A stretch of DNA of 38,994 bases from contig JAFRJV010000109.1 in assembly GCA_017432075.1 (NCBI GenBank), positions 1 to 38,994 of the forward strand, written 5' to 3'. The position numbers and the translations under genes are program-made. The first letter of the stretch is position 1. Each line of letters starts with the position of its first letter. Below the pieces are notes generated by a model. That model saw only the letters and a program-made list of their open reading frames with translations, made no database searches and was not told the DNA's origin. This DNA is from Mogibacterium sp. (GTDB lineage: Bacteria; Bacillota; Clostridia; Peptostreptococcales; Anaerovoracaceae). This document shows positions 1 through 8,328 of the stretch, piece after piece.

Positions 1-527
1 AACCCTCCCGCGTGTTTTACCGAGCTGTCCGTATCGACCATTACTCCAAGTCCAACCACCGATGGAGTCTGCTCGGAAACGGTGAAATAGTAAGCAAGAT
101 CGTCACCTATTTCGCCTGTCTGTATTTCGACCTGCCCGTTATAAGGCTCTTTGAGTCCGAGGTCCATTATAACCGTAAGAAAGCCCTTTCCTACCGCTCC
201 GCCGACGTCAAGCTTACCGGCACGTTTCAGAGGTATATCAACAGCCGGATTTGCCGCGAAGCCTTTCACGTTGCCGTGGCTGTCAGCAGTGACCGTCAAT
301 TGGGCTATAGGGCCGTCACCCTTCATCTGTAGGGTCAGCTTATCATCCTCACCTTTCATCATGGAGCCCATCATGGCGCCGGCACTCAGAAGTCTTCCCA
401 GAGCTGCCGTCACCACAGGGAATGTATGATGCAGCTCACGCGCTTCCGCTGTAAGTCCGGTAGATCTGATGGCAAACGCCCTTACAGTTTCTCCCGCAGC
501 AGTTGCTCTTACAATATAGTCATTCAT
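1..527 (-). CDS. hslO: Hsp33 redox-regulated chaperone (partial, C-terminus outside window)
   Basis: The minus strand reads MNDYIVRATAAGETVRAF from 527 and stays open to the window edge (about 175 codons). Family-typical stretches are seen: the GRLLSAGAMMGSMMKG helix, KGDGPIAQLTVTADSHGNVKG, GKLDVGGAVGKGFLTVI, and SEQTPSVVGLGVMV. Hsp33 is a cytosolic holdase activated by oxidation of a C-terminal zinc-binding cysteine tetrad; that part lies beyond base 1, so I cannot check it. The start is supported by AAGGAAG about 10 bases upstream. It follows the CDF transporter gene by 14 bases on the same strand and is probably co-transcribed with it. Confidence 0.93.
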   Translation of the reverse strand, partial: MNDYIVRATAAGETVRAFAIRSTGLTAEARELHHTFPVVTAALGRLLSAGAMMGSMMKGEDDKLTLQMKGDGPIAQLTVTADSHGNVKGFAANPAVDIPLKRAGKLDVGGAVGKGFLTVIMDLGLKEPYNGQVEIQTGEIGDDLAYYFTVSEQTPSVVGLGVMVDTDSSVKHAGG

Positions 528-541
528 TGTCTTTTGCTTCC

Positions 542-1654
542 TTAATCTGATATATCTAAATCTGCTACCACGATGACCTTGTACTCAGGGTATTTCTCCC
601 TGATCTCATCGCATATTATCTTTATACCTTCACTTTGTGGGATATCGAAACTCATAACAACATCGAATCTGATTATCTTCCTTTCTTCATCGATATAGAA
701 TCCGTGCATCTGAAGAGCCCACTCGTGAGCCAGCACTATCTCCTCGATTGTCGTTCTGATATTTTCCGCTTTCGTGTCTGCGTTGCGCGAGTAAACCCCG
801 ACTCCGGTCAATATGACTCCGGTCTCCCTATACACTCTTTCAGTGAGTTTTCTGGTAAGCACATCTACCTGATCTACCGTCATGCTGTCAGGCAGTTCTA
901 TATGGATGGAAGCATATTCTCTGTCAGGTCCGTAATTGTGGACGAAAAGATCATAAGCGCCAAGCACTGCAGGTTCGCTTGTGACGATCTCCTTTATCTT
1001 TTTTGAAACCTCAACATCAGCTCTCCTTCCCAGAATATCGCTGACAGTATCACTGATCATTTCATATCCGGCCTTGATGATAAAGCCCGAGATTATGACA
1101 CCCATATAAGCCTCAAGAGATATACCTTTGAACGTATATACCAGAGCTGTTATGAGTACTCCGGCGGATATCGCGGCATCTGACAGAGCGTCCGTACCTG
1201 AAGCGACCAAAGCGCCTGATCCGGTCTGCTCACCTTTCGATTTAACATATCTGCCAAGCAGTATCTTTGTTATAACAGCAACACCGATAATGACAAGTGC
1301 AAGACTGGAATAATGAGCTTCAACCGGATCGATTATCTTCTTTACAGATTCGACCAGCGAAGTGATACCGGCATACATGACAATCGCGGCCACAATCAGC
1401 GCTGACAAGTATTCGCTTCGTCCGTGGCCCAGCGGGTGTTTTTTGTCAGGTTTCTTGCCTGCTACCTTGGCACCGATAATCGTTATGATCGAAGACAGAG
1501 CGTCAGAGAGATTGTTTACAGCATCCAGTACAACGGCTATAGAGTTGGAAAGAAGCCCTACGGCAGCCTTGAACGCTGCGAGCATCAGGTTTACAACGAT
1601 TCCGACTACACTCGTTTTTACGATTATTTTTTCTCTGTTCTGCTGTTCATTCAT
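542..1654 (-). CDS. Cation diffusion facilitator (CDF) family transporter
   Basis: A 370-residue membrane protein. CDF proteins export divalent metals (Zn, Mn, Fe, Co) in exchange for protons. Six hydrophobic segments are visible in the first 210 residues. They carry the paired acidic metal-site patterns of the family, DAVNNLSD in TM2 and DALSD in TM5. A cytoplasmic ferredoxin-like dimerisation domain follows (YASIHIELPDSMTVDQVD). A second, duplicated C-terminal stretch ends the protein, so it is longer than the usual ~300 residues. I start it at MNEQQN (1654) because AGGGGAAGG lies just upstream. The longer reading from 1720 would begin inside the -35 box of its own promoter. The metal specificity cannot be told from sequence. 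Confidence 0.88.
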   Translation of the reverse strand: MNEQQNREKIIVKTSVVGIVVNLMLAAFKAAVGLLSNSIAVVLDAVNNLSDALSSIITIIGAKVAGKKPDKKHPLGHGRSEYLSALIVAAIVMYAGITSLVESVKKIIDPVEAHYSSLALVIIGVAVITKILLGRYVKSKGEQTGSGALVASGTDALSDAAISAGVLITALVYTFKGISLEAYMGVIISGFIIKAGYEMISDTVSDILGRRADVEVSKKIKEIVTSEPAVLGAYDLFVHNYGPDREYASIHIELPDSMTVDQVDVLTRKLTERVYRETGVILTGVGVYSRNADTKAENIRTTIEEIVLAHEWALQMHGFYIDEERKIIRFDVVMSFDIPQSEGIKIICDEIREKYPEYKVIVVADLDISD

Positions 1655-1691
1655 CTTATTTACCTTCCCCTGAAATCTTCTCATGAAAGAG

Positions 1692-1720
1692 ATTTTACTG
1701 CAAATACGCATTTGTTGCAA
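1692..1720 (-). promoter_or_regulatory. Vegetative promoter of the CDF-hslO operon
   Basis: On the minus strand, -35 TTGCAA (1720-1715), a 17-base spacer and -10 TAAAAT (1697-1692). The predicted transcript starts near 1685, leaving about 30 bases of leader with the ribosome site AGGGGAAGG. Confidence 0.6.
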
Positions 1721-1821
1721 TGTCGCGGGATGTCAGTATATGAATCAGCAAGAGAAATATTGTTGTTAATCTGTTACAATACAGTCATATGAAACCTAGC
1801 TGCAAAGGATATGATCTGATT

Positions 1822-3282
1822 ATGGAAAATAACAAAACTATCTGCTTATTGAATGACTCATTTCCGCCGATCATTGACGGAGTATCGAATGCAGTCCTCA
1901 ACTACGCACGTTTCATTGAAAAGAACCACTCGCACGCACTTGTGCTTACACCTCAGGTGCCGGGCTCAGATGACAGTGCCTACGATTTTTCAGTTGTGAG
2001 GTTTCCGAGCATAGATACCCGTAAGATTATAGGTTATGTCGCAGGTTATCCCTTTTCGCCTGAAGCCGCTCACGAAGTAAAGGCTCAGAATGTTTCCGTG
2101 CTTCATACGCACTGCCCTATTACATCATGCCTATTGGGCAGACAGCTGGCTGAGTCATATGACCTGCCGCTCGTTCTGACATGGCATACTAAGTACGACA
2201 TAGATATTGCCAATGCGATAAAAAGCAAGGTGCTTCAGGAAGGGGCACTTCAGGCTCTTCTTCTCAATGTAAATGCCTGTGATGAGATATGGACTGTCAG
2301 CAAAGGGGCCGGTGAAAACCTAAGGTCGATCGGATTTGAAGGTGATTATATCGTTATGCCAAACGGCGTTGACCTTCCGAGAGAGAAAGTATCTGAAGAC
2401 CTCATAGCCGGGGCTGTTTCAGGATATGATATTCCGTCTGACCTGCCGTGCTTCCTATTCATAGGAAGACTGATGTGGTATAAAGGCCTGCGCATAATAC
2501 TTGACGCTCTGAAGTCTCTCGATATGAAAGGCACGGACTTCCGCATGGTTTTCATAGGAGGCGGAGGCGATGAGCGCGAGGTGCGCGATTACGCAGCTAC
2601 GCTCGGTCTTGACCGCAAAGTTATCTTCACGGGAGCAATTTCGGACAGGGAAAAGCTCCGTGCATGGTACTGCCGTGCCGATCTGTTCCTCTTCCCTTCT
2701 ACCTTTGATACCAACGGACTGGTAGTAAGAGAAGCTGCCGCATCGGATACCGCTTCAGTCATAATAGCTGGTAGCTGTGCTTCAGAAGGTGTGACTGACG
2801 GCAGAAACGGGTTCCTCATCGATGAGAATGCAGAATCCCTGGCATCAAAGCTTACTGAACTGTGCACGCAGCCTGACCGCATGAAAGCAGTCGGCAAATG
2901 TGCAGGTGATGAACTTTATATATCGTGGGAAGATGCCGTTGCTCATGCATATGACCGTTATGGTACCGTCATAGATAACTTCAAAAGCGGAGTCTACGGC
3001 AAGCGCGATCCTCTGCGTGGTTCATGGATGCAGTCACAGGGTGAGCTCATGCAGATACTCGGTGATATCGATGCCGCCGGCAAAGCTCTGAAGCGTGACA
3101 TCGAGGAAACACAAGAGGAAATCGAAGCTTCGATTCGCTCCAGGCGCAACAAAGTAATAGTCGATGCCATCACCACTCATTATGAAGCTAAAGAAAACCT
3201 TCTGTCGATCGGCAAAGAGATAAAAGAGCAAATAGCAGAGGCCCGGGAAGACTTCTGGGAAAAGCTGGACCGTTATCTGTAA
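1822..3282 (+). CDS. Glycosyltransferase family 4-type (GT-B fold)
   Basis: A 486-residue protein. The N-terminal half opens with the acceptor-side pattern FPPIIDGVSNAVLNYA and contains HTHCP. The C-terminal half has the sugar-nucleotide domain (FIGRLMWYKGLRIILDAL, then DLFLFPSTFDTNGLVVREAA). The usual E-x7-E motif appears here as D-x7-E. The layout resembles diacylglycerol glucosyltransferases and other lipid- or wall-directed group 1 transferases; the acceptor is unknown. The last ~70 residues are charged and helical, a likely coiled coil that is not part of the catalytic fold. The start at 1822 follows AAAGGAT. An in-frame ATG at 1789 would sit right at the predicted +1 of a TACAAT -10 box (1775-1780). 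Confidence 0.82.
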   Translation: MENNKTICLLNDSFPPIIDGVSNAVLNYARFIEKNHSHALVLTPQVPGSDDSAYDFSVVRFPSIDTRKIIGYVAGYPFSPEAAHEVKAQNVSVLHTHCPITSCLLGRQLAESYDLPLVLTWHTKYDIDIANAIKSKVLQEGALQALLLNVNACDEIWTVSKGAGENLRSIGFEGDYIVMPNGVDLPREKVSEDLIAGAVSGYDIPSDLPCFLFIGRLMWYKGLRIILDALKSLDMKGTDFRMVFIGGGGDEREVRDYAATLGLDRKVIFTGAISDREKLRAWYCRADLFLFPSTFDTNGLVVREAAASDTASVIIAGSCASEGVTDGRNGFLIDENAESLASKLTELCTQPDRMKAVGKCAGDELYISWEDAVAHAYDRYGTVIDNFKSGVYGKRDPLRGSWMQSQGELMQILGDIDAAGKALKRDIEETQEEIEASIRSRRNKVIVDAITTHYEAKENLLSIGKEIKEQIAEAREDFWEKLDRYL

Positions 3283-3321
3283 AAAAACATGGGTACTGAT
3301 ATCAATCAGTACCCATACTTT
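3281..3321. terminator. Bidirectional intrinsic terminator
   Basis: A perfect 12-bp stem (3289-3300 with 3305-3316, ATGGGTACTGAT) with loop ATCA. A T-run follows on the plus strand (CTTTTTC) and an A7 run precedes it (3281-3287), which is a T7 tail for the minus strand. It sits between the convergent glycosyltransferase and tsf genes. Confidence 0.9.
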
Positions 3322-3344
3322 TTCAGGTTTTCAGTTTGTTCAGA

Positions 3345-4442
3345 CTACTTGTTAGCTGCTTCCATCTGGGCAGCAACCTCAGCTGCGAAATCTTCTTCCT
3401 TCTTCTCGATGCCTTCGCCTACTTCGAATCTGATGACTTTGACCAGTGAAAGATCCTTATCAACGCTCTTCAGATACTCAGCAACTGTCTGCTTACCGTC
3501 TTCAGCTCTTACATATACCTGATCGAGCAGGCAGATTTCCTTGAGCTGCTTTTTGATACGTCCATCGACCAGACCCCTGAAGATCTTGTTTTCGGAGATC
3601 TCAAGCTTGGCAGCAATAGCAAGACCTGCAAGTCTTGTCTTTGCTTCCTCTGACAGGAAGTTTGGCAGGTAGTTGAAGTTAAAGCTCTTATCTGCTCTCT
3701 TTTCGTCCAAGATGTCTACGTCTTCCTTGCTCCATACGCTGCCGACTTTTTCAAGCAGTCCGTTGAGGATCGGCTTAGGAAGTGTGAACGGGTCGTTCAG
3801 TGCACTTTCAAGAGTGATCTTGCCGAGGCTTGCGAGTTCCTCTTCGGAGATCTCGTCTCTGCTTACATACTGAGGATTCATTGCAGCTACCTGCATTGCA
3901 ACGTTCTTCAGAGCTTCCTTGTTAGCATCATTGTCTGCACCGTTAGCAGCAACGATAACACCGATGTTTCCGCCGCCGTGGATGTATGTAGCCAGGACTT
4001 CTCCGGAAGCCTTGTCGATTCTTCTAACGGACATGTTCTCACCGATTTTTGCGATGAGAGCTATCAGAGCTTCTCCTACTGTGGATCCATCGAAAGGCAT
4101 AGCCTTGAATGCATCCATATCGTTGCTTTCTGCCTCGAGAGCCAGATTTGCAAGTCTTTCTACGAATCCGATGAATTCGTCATTCTTGGCAACAAAGTCT
4201 GTTTCAGAGTTTACTTCTACGATGGCAGCAGTCTTGCCGTCTTCTGAACATGCAGTTCTTACAAGACCCATGGCAGCGATTCTGCCTGCCTTCTTAGCAG
4301 CCTTTGAAAGTCCCTTTTCTCTCAGAACTTCTACAGCTCTGTCCATATCTCCGTCAGCTTCAACCAAAGCCTTCTTGCAGTCCATCATACCTGCGCCTGT
4401 CATATCACGCAGTTCTTTGACCATCTTTGCTGTTACAGCCAT
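3345..4442 (-). CDS. tsf: Elongation factor Ts, long form
   Basis: EF-Ts recycles EF-Tu by GDP release. The N-terminal UBA-like module and the Tu-contact motif are clear (KELRDMTGAGMMDCKKAL, then TDFVAKNDEF at about residues 81-90). The core (GGGNIGVIVA) and the C-terminal GRIKKQLKEICLLDQ segment are also present. At 365 residues it is longer than the ~300 I would expect for a clostridial EF-Ts. About 55-60 extra residues lie between YVSRDEIS (about 199) and the C-terminal GRIKK module (about 295). It follows rpsB in the same direction, the standard rpsB-tsf order. Confidence 0.96.
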   Translation of the reverse strand: MAVTAKMVKELRDMTGAGMMDCKKALVEADGDMDRAVEVLREKGLSKAAKKAGRIAAMGLVRTACSEDGKTAAIVEVNSETDFVAKNDEFIGFVERLANLALEAESNDMDAFKAMPFDGSTVGEALIALIAKIGENMSVRRIDKASGEVLATYIHGGGNIGVIVAANGADNDANKEALKNVAMQVAAMNPQYVSRDEISEEELASLGKITLESALNDPFTLPKPILNGLLEKVGSVWSKEDVDILDEKRADKSFNFNYLPNFLSEEAKTRLAGLAIAAKLEISENKIFRGLVDGRIKKQLKEICLLDQVYVRAEDGKQTVAEYLKSVDKDLSLVKVIRFEVGEGIEKKEEDFAAEVAAQMEAANK

Positions 4443-4484
4443 TTTTTCCTCCTGTTATTTAAAGAATACTCAGAATCGCACGAA

Positions 4485-5237
4485 TTACTCTTCGTCTGCA
4501 GCTTCCTCTTCTGCCTCAGCCTCTGCAGCCTCTGCAGGAGCTTCCTGGAAGCTCTCGCCCTGCTTAGCCTCGATGATAGCGTCAGCCATGCAGCTTGTGA
4601 TCAGCTTGACGGCTCTGATAGCGTCATCGTTTGCAGGAATTACATAGTCAACATCGTCTGGATCGCAGTTGGTATCTACCATACCTACTACAGGGATACC
4701 GAGAATAGCGGCTTCCTTGACAGCGATTCTTTCCTTCTTAGGGTCAACAACGAAGATTGCTCCAGGCATTCCCTTCATGTCCTTGATTCCGCCGAGATAC
4801 TTCTCGAGCTTATCAGCCTCAGCGATCAGCTTCAGAGCTTCCTTCTTGGCATACTTGTTGATAGTGCCGTCTTCCTGCATCTGTCTGATCTCAGTGAGTC
4901 TTTCGATTCTCTTGCTGATAGTCTTGTGGTTTGTGAGCATTCCGCCCAGCCATCTCTCGTTTACATAGAACATTCCGCATCTCTCAGCCTCATCCTTGAT
5001 GGCAGCCTGAGCCTGCTTCTTTGTTCCTACGAACAGAACCGGCTTACCGGTCTCTCCGACCTTTCTCATGAAATCATATGCGTCATCGATAAGTCCCAGC
5101 GTCTGCTGAAGGTCGATGATATAGATTCCGTTTCTCTCTGCGAAGATGTAAGGAGCCATCTTAGGGTTCCATCTTCTTGTCTGATGTCCGAAATGGACGC
5201 CTGCTTCGAGCAGCTGTTTCATTGATACTACTGACAT
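4485..5237 (-). CDS. rpsB: 30S ribosomal protein S2
   Basis: 250 residues, beginning [27 protein letters not shown], the diagnostic S2 N-terminus. [24 protein letters not shown] and the [19 protein letters not shown] motif follow. The C-terminus is an acidic Ala/Glu tail typical of Firmicute S2. It is the first gene of rpsB-tsf, with a strong promoter 140 bases upstream and a hairpin at the predicted transcript 5' end. Confidence 0.98.
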   Translation of the reverse strand: MSVVSMKQLLEAGVHFGHQTRRWNPKMAPYIFAERNGIYIIDLQQTLGLIDDAYDFMRKVGETGKPVLFVGTKKQAQAAIKDEAERCGMFYVNERWLGGMLTNHKTISKRIERLTEIRQMQEDGTINKYAKKEALKLIAEADKLEKYLGGIKDMKGMPGAIFVVDPKKERIAVKEAAILGIPVVGMVDTNCDPDDVDYVIPANDDAIRAVKLITSCMADAIIEAKQGESFQEAPAEAAEAEAEEEAADEE

Positions 5238-5348
5238 TTTTTAACCTCCGGTTAATCAACTTCCACTGAGTCTCAGCCCTTGGGCCATACGCCTTAAACC
5301 CCTGAGTTTCAGGGCACCGCGGCCGACTGCAGTGTGACAAATAAATAC

Positions 5349-5402
5349 GGGCGCGCAAGACGCGCGCCCATATATTATAGGTAATCACTCCTGCAATTGC
5401 AA
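5349..5402 (-). promoter_or_regulatory. rpsB promoter with +1 leader hairpin
   Basis: On the minus strand, -35 TTGCAA (5402-5397), a 17-base spacer and a perfect -10 TATAAT (5379-5374). The predicted transcript start (about 5368) falls at the first bases of a GC-only stem, GGGCGCGC/GCGCGCCC (5369-5362 with 5356-5349, loop 5 bases). The mRNA would therefore begin with a very stable hairpin, followed by about 110 bases of leader. The hairpin could protect the 5' end or belong to an S2 autoregulatory leader; I cannot tell which. Confidence 0.75.
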
Positions 5403-5451
5403 GGGTTTTATACTACTTTTTCAGCACCGCTTTAAAAACATTTTGCAGTAC

Positions 5452-6936
5452 TTACTTGTCCAGTTTTCCGCATTTTGAGAATACACGATCGAATCTCGCG
5501 ATGACATCATCGATCATTTTTTCGTCATATGCCGCGCTCGTGTACAGTCTTGATCCGGCCAGGGTTATTATTCCCTCTGCCATGTATGCGGCTCCGATGT
5601 GTTCCATCTCTATCTGCCTTCTGGAAGTCTCTTTCAGTACTGTCGGCAGCGTCCAAGGCTTGCTCCAGTCGACCGCGAAATGCATGGTGCCTACTGTATC
5701 GACATGGCATATGGATCCCTGGTTGAACACAACGAACGGGAGTCCGTGTTTCTCCGCGGATGCCCTGATGCCTTCGGTCAGACGGTCTGCCAGACGGCCG
5801 GCTTTCTCACAGGCATTCGTCTTCTCGATCTCTTCGAGAGTATAGTAGCCTGCGCAGCAGCTTATAGGCGTTGCAGCCATGGTTCCGCCGCAGAGAGCTT
5901 TCTTTACCTTCTTGCCCGATGAATCGAGTCCTGCACCGAGATGCTGCATACAGTCTCTGTGTCCTCCTATACCGCCCGCTCCCGGATATCCTCCGGCGAT
6001 CACCTTACCGAACACCGTCAGGTCAGGATCTACTCCAAAGTATCCCTGTGCTCCGGAGAGACCGAGGCGGAATCCTGTTACAACCTCGTCAAATATAACG
6101 AGTGCACCGTATTTATGTGCAAGCTCTACAGTGCCTTCAATGAATTCCTTTGTTACCGGCCATGTGCCGCTCTCCGGTCCTACAGGCTCTACGTAAACCG
6201 CCGCAGTTCCGCCTGTAAGTCTGTTTTTTCTGAGTTTCTTTTCAAGGTCATCAAGATCTCCCGGGAAGAACTCGTCAGTATGGCTGAACGCGTAGCCCGG
6301 CACGCCTCTCGACTGCAGCCCTTTTGTCCCCGGTATCCTTATTCCGTAGCAGAGCATATCAGACCATCCGTGATAGGCGCCGCCCATCTTCAGGATGTTC
6401 TTGTTGCCGGTCTTCAGTCTGGCAACTCTTGCAGCTACCATATCTGCTTCAGTACCCGAGCCAAGCATGCGGAACATCTCGACAGACGGTACCAGATCGG
6501 AGATTTTTTTTGCGAGCTTGTATTCATATTCATGGAAGAGACCGGTCGACGGTCCGCATGTATTGAGCAGGTCGATGACCTTCTCTCTGATGCACTCAGG
6601 ATTGCTGCCGAGCACAGTCGGTCCTCCCGCCTGAAGAAGATCGTAATACTCGTTTCCATCTATGTCGTAGAGCTTCGCCCCGTCTGCCTTCGTGATGACT
6701 ATCGGGAACGGATAATTGAACGCAAGATTGTGCTGCACTCCGCCCGGGATTATCTTCTTTGCCTCGCTGATTTCTGCTTTGGAGCGTGAGCATTTCTTTT
6801 CGAAATACTCCCTCTCATACTCCGCGAGAGCATCGGGAAGCACGCCGTAGATCGGGCTTTTTATGAGTTTATCAAGCTGAGCATTCACTGCATCAGCATC
6901 TAGATACTTATCGATCGCAAATCCGTTATATGCCAT
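5452..6936 (-). CDS. Class III PLP aminotransferase / glutamate-1-semialdehyde aminomutase-like
   Basis: 494 residues. GSGTEADMVAARVAR (phosphate loop region), GGAYHGWSDM, FDEVVTGFR and FGKVIAGGYPGAGGIGG (Schiff-base lysine) place it in the fold type I class III family, closest in pattern to glutamate-1-semialdehyde 2,1-aminomutase. About 60 residues precede the core domain, so it is longer than HemL (~430). No tetrapyrrole gene is nearby, which argues against a heme role. It is the last gene of an operon with an Fe-dependent alcohol dehydrogenase and a MATE exporter. The ribosome site AGGAGGAAT overlaps the end of the MATE gene. The substrate is unknown. Confidence 0.82.
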   Translation of the reverse strand: MAYNGFAIDKYLDADAVNAQLDKLIKSPIYGVLPDALAEYEREYFEKKCSRSKAEISEAKKIIPGGVQHNLAFNYPFPIVITKADGAKLYDIDGNEYYDLLQAGGPTVLGSNPECIREKVIDLLNTCGPSTGLFHEYEYKLAKKISDLVPSVEMFRMLGSGTEADMVAARVARLKTGNKNILKMGGAYHGWSDMLCYGIRIPGTKGLQSRGVPGYAFSHTDEFFPGDLDDLEKKLRKNRLTGGTAAVYVEPVGPESGTWPVTKEFIEGTVELAHKYGALVIFDEVVTGFRLGLSGAQGYFGVDPDLTVFGKVIAGGYPGAGGIGGHRDCMQHLGAGLDSSGKKVKKALCGGTMAATPISCCAGYYTLEEIEKTNACEKAGRLADRLTEGIRASAEKHGLPFVVFNQGSICHVDTVGTMHFAVDWSKPWTLPTVLKETSRRQIEMEHIGAAYMAEGIITLAGSRLYTSAAYDEKMIDDVIARFDRVFSKCGKLDK

Positions 6937-6951
6937 ATCGAATTCCTCCTG

Positions 6952-8325
6952 TCAGATTATCGCTTTATTTTTCCATCGTCCCGACTTGTAGACGATGTAT
7001 GTCATCGTTGCTCCTATCAGCCATGTCACCAGAAGTGAAACGAACATCATATAGAAATGGCCGTGAGGTTCTTCAGGTGACCTTGTCATCCATGTCATCA
7101 GATATGCCAGCGGCACACGTATGATCACCGTAGATATCATTGACAGCCACATCGGCGCCATCGTATCGCCTGCTCCGCGCATTATGCCCTGCAGACACTG
7201 CGTTACTTCCATGGCAATATACCCGACACTCAGGATCATCATCATGTGATAACTCTGTTCCACCAGCTCATCCGTATTGGTGAACAGCATCATCAGGTAT
7301 TTACCGAAGAGTAGTATGAGCACGGTTATCACCGCTGAGGTCGCCATGGCAACGTATGTACCCTTCTTTGCTCCTATCTCTACGCGGTCCAGCCTGCCGG
7401 CTCCGATGTTCTGTCCCGCGAATGTTGTCATCGCAGCGCCGAACGAGAACGCAGGCATCATTACGAATCCGTCTATCCTCATGACTATGACATTTGTTGC
7501 GATGCACATAGGGCCGAAGCTGTTGGTAAGTGACTGCACTACTACCATAGACAGAGAGAAAATAGCCTGAGTCACACCGGAAGGAAGGCCAAGTCTCACA
7601 AGTTCCCCCAGATACTTGCGGGTCGGCTTCAGGTAAACTGCTTTCATGTCAAAACAGTCAGTCCTTCTGCGGAGCTTCAGGAATGCCAGAACGGCTGAGA
7701 AAGTCTGTGCTATGACTGTAGCCAGCGCAACGCCCGGGACTCCCAGCCCGAGCTTTGCCACAAAGTAAATATCAAGAAATATGTTCAATATTGTTGCTAT
7801 CACAAGGTACAGGAGCGCGGACACCGAATCACCGAGTCCTCTCAGCATACCGCCCAGGATGTTATAGAACGCGCAGCCTGCTATACCGAGGAAAATAGTC
7901 ATGAGGTATCTGTCGCACCAGTCTATTATCTCTGCAGGAGTGTTCAGCAGCTTAAGCAGCGGCATCGTTACCAGCGGAGCAATAGCCATGACTATCAATG
8001 ATGCAACGAAAGTCATCGTAATACATGTTCCTATGGTGCTGGACAGTGCCTTACGCTGTTTGGCGCCGAAATACTGGGATACCATGATCCCCGCTCCGAC
8101 GGATATTCCCATGAAAAGGACCAGTAGCAGATTGAGTATCGGCCCTGCGCTTCCTACTGCTGCAAGGGCATTGTCTCCCACATATTTTCCCACGACAATA
8201 CTGTCAACAGTGTTATACAGCTGCTGAAACACATTGCCTATGAGCATAGGTATCATGAATTTGACGATCTGGCGTACCGGATCGCCCTGTGTCATATCTA
8301 CGGGTTCAAATAACTTCTTCCACAT
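6952..8325 (-). CDS. MATE family efflux transporter
   Basis: 457 residues, almost wholly hydrophobic, with 12 predicted helices in two similar halves. The family N-terminus (PVRQIVKFMIPMLIGNVFQQLYNTVDSIVVGKYVG) is followed by GISVGAGIMVSQYFGAK and, in the second half, FGAAMTTFAGQNIGAGRLDR. These proteins export drugs, metabolites or other organic cations using Na+ or H+. The ATG lies 3 bases after the alcohol dehydrogenase stop with no strong ribosome site, so translation is probably coupled. It ends 15 bases before the aminotransferase. Confidence 0.93.
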   Translation of the reverse strand: MWKKLFEPVDMTQGDPVRQIVKFMIPMLIGNVFQQLYNTVDSIVVGKYVGDNALAAVGSAGPILNLLLVLFMGISVGAGIMVSQYFGAKQRKALSSTIGTCITMTFVASLIVMAIAPLVTMPLLKLLNTPAEIIDWCDRYLMTIFLGIAGCAFYNILGGMLRGLGDSVSALLYLVIATILNIFLDIYFVAKLGLGVPGVALATVIAQTFSAVLAFLKLRRRTDCFDMKAVYLKPTRKYLGELVRLGLPSGVTQAIFSLSMVVVQSLTNSFGPMCIATNVIVMRIDGFVMMPAFSFGAAMTTFAGQNIGAGRLDRVEIGAKKGTYVAMATSAVITVLILLFGKYLMMLFTNTDELVEQSYHMMMILSVGYIAMEVTQCLQGIMRGAGDTMAPMWLSMISTVIIRVPLAYLMTWMTRSPEEPHGHFYMMFVSLLVTWLIGATMTYIVYKSGRWKNKAII

Positions 8326-8328
8326 TGC

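Noticed and set aside
12-429. Two plus-strand open frames at the left edge
   Set aside because: They are antisense to a clear hslO reading; no ribosome sites and no protein-like motifs.
5349-5369. GC hairpin as terminator of the aminotransferase operon
   Set aside because: It starts at the predicted +1 of the TATAAT promoter of rpsB, and its following bases are only weakly U-rich.
5452-6936. Calling the class III enzyme HemL (heme biosynthesis)
   Set aside because: There are no tetrapyrrole genes nearby, the protein has an extra N-terminal segment, and the operon partners are an alcohol dehydrogenase and an exporter.
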